Below are positions 62,201-64,000 of a DNA stretch of 64,000 nt, piece after piece. The notes beneath the pieces are model-generated. The model did not search any database. It was not told the DNA's origin and was given only the letters and a program-made list of their open reading frames with translations. Every line of letters begins with the position of its first letter. The first letter of the stretch is position 1. The stretch is from Argopecten irradians (Eukaryota; Mollusca; Bivalvia; Pectinida; Pectinidae): assembly GCF_041381155.1 (NCBI RefSeq), contig NC_091138.1, forward strand, positions 35,767,604 through 35,831,603, read 5' to 3'. Both the position numbers and the translations under genes were made by a program.

Positions 62201-63544
62201 TTCAGATTACCAACATTTTGTTTTTGGCACGTCGCATTTTGTGGGTTTATAACAATACAAAAAGCACCCAGGAGACTTGGAAATCGTTTTTGTATTAACC
62301 GTTTCTTACTAAATGATATAATACAAAGTAATACAAGGATGTTGAATGCAATTTGTAGGGGATTTCAGTTCCATTTGTATAAAACAGGTTTTTGTACTAT
62401 CCGATAGTGGTGTTCCGATTAGTCAAGGTCGTCAAGTATCGTTGGTTTGGGGCGTATGAAAGTGTATAATTAGTTGTCATCATTAAAACACGCAAGAAAT
62501 GTCATAGAAAACTTAAGGTTATAACCTTTTTTTATCTCATTAGGCCTAGGGCAAATGTATGCAATACTGATGTTACTAATTCTAAACAATTATAGGGGAG
62601 TCAAATGTTTTTGTTCACTAAAAAAAATCTGATGAATCATTTGTTTCAATTTGTGAATTGTCCTTGATACATACAGACTTGTCTTTATACGGTGTCGTAA
62701 AACTGATGTACCTTTTACTTTAGTTTGTTTCTACTGCTTGGTAAATGTTAATACCTTTATCTACAGCTTCAATATTGCTTGCTTACTACTGTAATGTATT
62801 AATTCGTTCAATACATATATTTGTATAGATACATCTCCAAAAGACGGTACACCCACAGATGAGTCGGGCAATGCTGTTGGTACCGAGGACATGGAAACAC
62901 AAGAATCAGCAGGTAATTAAACATTTTCACATTTTAAAGTATTAGATAAAAAAAAACATTGTATATTGTATCAGCTATAAACAAAATTAAAAAAAAATAG
63001 AAAAAAGAATATTGTATCAGCTATAAACAAAATTAAAAAAAATAGAAAAAGTAGAATCATTGTATATAGTATCTGCTATAAACAAAATTTGAAAAAAAAA
63101 AAATGGAAAAAGAAGACTGTTAAAATGGATACATAAACTTGCATGTACATTCTCATGATATGACAAAATGCTTTCTGTACATTTATTTTCAGTATCTTCT
63201 ATTAGTGTTATCAATGACATTTCAGCCTTATTTGATTTCCACAATCAGTGTTGTATATGACAGGATTATTTGTGCTTTTGTGCTTTAAAATAAGTCCTTA
63301 GCTTTATTTACATCTTTGAGTAGTGTTAATGTGTCTGACACTTTGGGTCTAAACACCTTCTGTTATGAGTATTGATGACCTTTTGACCTGGTATATACAG
63401 GTGATGATTGGGCCGCTGAGGAAGAAGAAGAGTTGGAGGAGGATGTTGTAGTAAAACCTGTGACAAACACCAAAAAAGCTGGTCAAGCACAGGAAATGGA
63501 AGTCAAGAAGGAGCACATAAATGTCGTCTTCATTGGCCATGTTG
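59277..63544 (+). CDS. GSPT1: eRF3 / GSPT1 peptide chain release factor GTPase, N-terminal exons (3' part outside window)
   Basis: Three exons: 59277 to 59466 (or 59472), 62829-62912 and 63401-63544; introns are phase 1. Exon 1 starts MATENGDNGAPDSWDQE and carries two overlapping PAM2 motifs, SFLNVNAAPFVPG (about residues 35-47) and NVFATEFVP. These bind the MLLE domain of poly(A)-binding protein. Exon 3 has an acidic stretch and then KKEHINVVFIGHV, the start of the eRF3 GTPase P-loop (GHVDAGKS in the family), cut exactly at the phase-1 junction. The exon 1 donor is ambiguous: GACG|GTACTG or ACTG|GTGATT keep the same phase and differ by two residues. eRF3 with eRF1 ends translation. HBS1-like proteins share the GTPase but not this PAM2-bearing start. 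Confidence 0.93.
59757..59954 (-). mobile_element. tRNA-derived SINE, minus-strand copy
   Basis: Read on the minus strand it has GGTCTCTCGTGTCTTTGAAC, then a tRNA-like part with AGAGCATCTGGCTAGTGTTC, a B-box GTTCGAATCCC (59792-59802) and the tail TTGCTACATTTTCTCCTCTC. The order of blocks matches the plus-strand copies at about 61.1 and 61.3 kb. Confidence 0.7.
59980..60932. mobile_element. hAT-type non-autonomous element with exact 8-bp target duplication
   Basis: A 953-bp element has terminal inverted repeats TAGGGCTGAAACCATTAGT and TAGGGCTGAAACGATTAGT, with one mismatch. It is flanked by identical 8-bp CTAGTAAC at 59972-59979 and 60933-60940. An 8-bp duplication and a (C/T)AGGG terminus are the hAT signature. 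Sub-terminal AATCGATTAGT-like motifs recur near both ends. No transposase is recognised. Confidence 0.9.
61060..61197 (+). mobile_element. tRNA-derived SINE, plus copy 1
   Basis: An A-box-like GGTAGCTCATGATCAGCGG and a perfect B-box GGGTTCGAATCC (61152-61163) precede TCTGGCCGCTACATATTCTC. It lacks a tRNA secondary structure, so it is a SINE head and not a gene. Confidence 0.7.
61230..61415 (+). mobile_element. tRNA-derived SINE, plus copy 2
   Basis: Begins with GGGTCTCCTATGTCTTTGAG, then ACCAGGTAGCTCAGCAGTAG (A-box), GGTTCAAATCCC (B-box, 61372-61383) and the tail GCCGCTACATTTTCTCC. It lies in tandem with copy 1. Confidence 0.7.
62955..63115 (+). repeat. A-rich tandem repeat, about 3 copies
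   Basis: Three imperfect copies of TATCAGCTATAAACAAAATT followed by an A-run and TAGAAAAA, spaced about 50-55 bp, in eRF3 intron 2. Confidence 0.75.
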
Positions 63545-63689
63545 GTAGGTACTTGAGTAATTGTATTCTGGTTTGAGTTATGTAATTCATCTACAAATCC
63601 GTCCACTCTGTATTTCTACCCTTCAATACTTGTTACTCGTCAATCTTCAAAGATGTTTTAATCTCTTTATGTAAATTGAAAAATACATT

Positions 63690-63795
63690 CAAGGGTGTAA
63701 AAATCCACTAGCCCGACGCCCGGGGCTACCAAATTTTCAGCTTGGGCTAGTGAAAATTTCAGCCCTACTAGCCCGGGGCTAGTGACTTTTTTTCA
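63690..63795. repeat. GC-rich CTAGCCCGGG repeat fragment in eRF3 intron 3
   Basis: A GC-rich island in AT-rich intron with repeated ACTAGCCCG, CCCGGGGCTA and GGGCTAGTGA blocks in both orientations. The minus strand is open across about 32 codons, but I cannot link it to a gene. It is probably a dispersed repeat fragment. Confidence 0.4.
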
Positions 63796-64000
63796 AAGAT
63801 ATTTCAAAATGAAAAACATCATATTAAGTCAAAATAACACTTTAAAACATTGCAATTCTATGTAATATTCGTATCTAACTTTAAATCTTAATCTGGAGTC
63901 TAATTTATTGACGACTGTGGACCGGTACAGTACTGTAGACCTCCCGATCATCACAGTGAATATTGATGCATTTCATGTGAAAGTTACGTAATTTGCAACA

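Overview
This is eukaryotic, AT-rich, intron-rich DNA, most likely from a bivalve mollusc. That placement is an inference: the four recognisable genes are animal orthologues with short exons and consensus GT/AG introns. The window is also crowded with dispersed repeats whose leaders (AACAAGAGGCCCATGGGCC, AACAAGAGATCC...GGGATC) and tandem cores look like the pearl/Helentron-type elements of bivalves. I cannot name the species.

Layout. (1) 0.5-4.7 kb, plus strand: the last five coding exons of Axin, ending in the DIX domain, with a 1 kb 3'UTR. (2) 5.3-18.6 kb: intergenic, with an inverted-repeat element split by a Helentron-like insertion, a second copy of each family, and a possible regulatory module near 11.5-11.9 kb. 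(3) 18.6-28.7 kb, minus strand: a complete five-exon gene for a 271-residue PhyH-family Fe(II)/2-oxoglutarate oxygenase. Its introns hold a 5.3 kb array of a 17-bp repeat (about 310 copies), a Helentron-like element and a 40-bp minisatellite. (4) 28.7-35.8 kb: repeat-rich spacer with a 31-bp minisatellite, a foldback element and a G-rich tract. (5) 35.9-43.5 kb, plus strand: complete seven-exon peflin gene (283 residues), with a pogo-like element and other repeats in its introns. (6) 43.5-52.8 kb: no confident gene; a 35-bp minisatellite, a TTAA-flanked inverted-repeat element, one orphan terminal exon candidate and a curious cluster of identical donor-like 9-mers. (7) 53.1-57.8 kb, minus strand: complete ten-exon LUC7L3 gene (423 residues). 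(8) 59.3-63.5 kb onward, plus strand: first three coding exons of eRF3/GSPT1, running off the window; its first intron holds a hAT-type element with an exact 8-bp target duplication and three copies of a tRNA-derived SINE.

The genes are unrelated housekeeping or signalling genes: Wnt scaffold, oxygenase, ER-to-Golgi calcium sensor, U1 snRNP splicing factor and translation termination GTPase. I see no operon or pathway cluster. The most unusual content is the repeat biology: the giant intronic satellite, a GGTGAC core shared by three separate minisatellites, and several dispersed families with a common 5' leader, one of which carries tandem nuclear-receptor half-sites. Exon coordinates were derived by hand from splice sites and reading phase.
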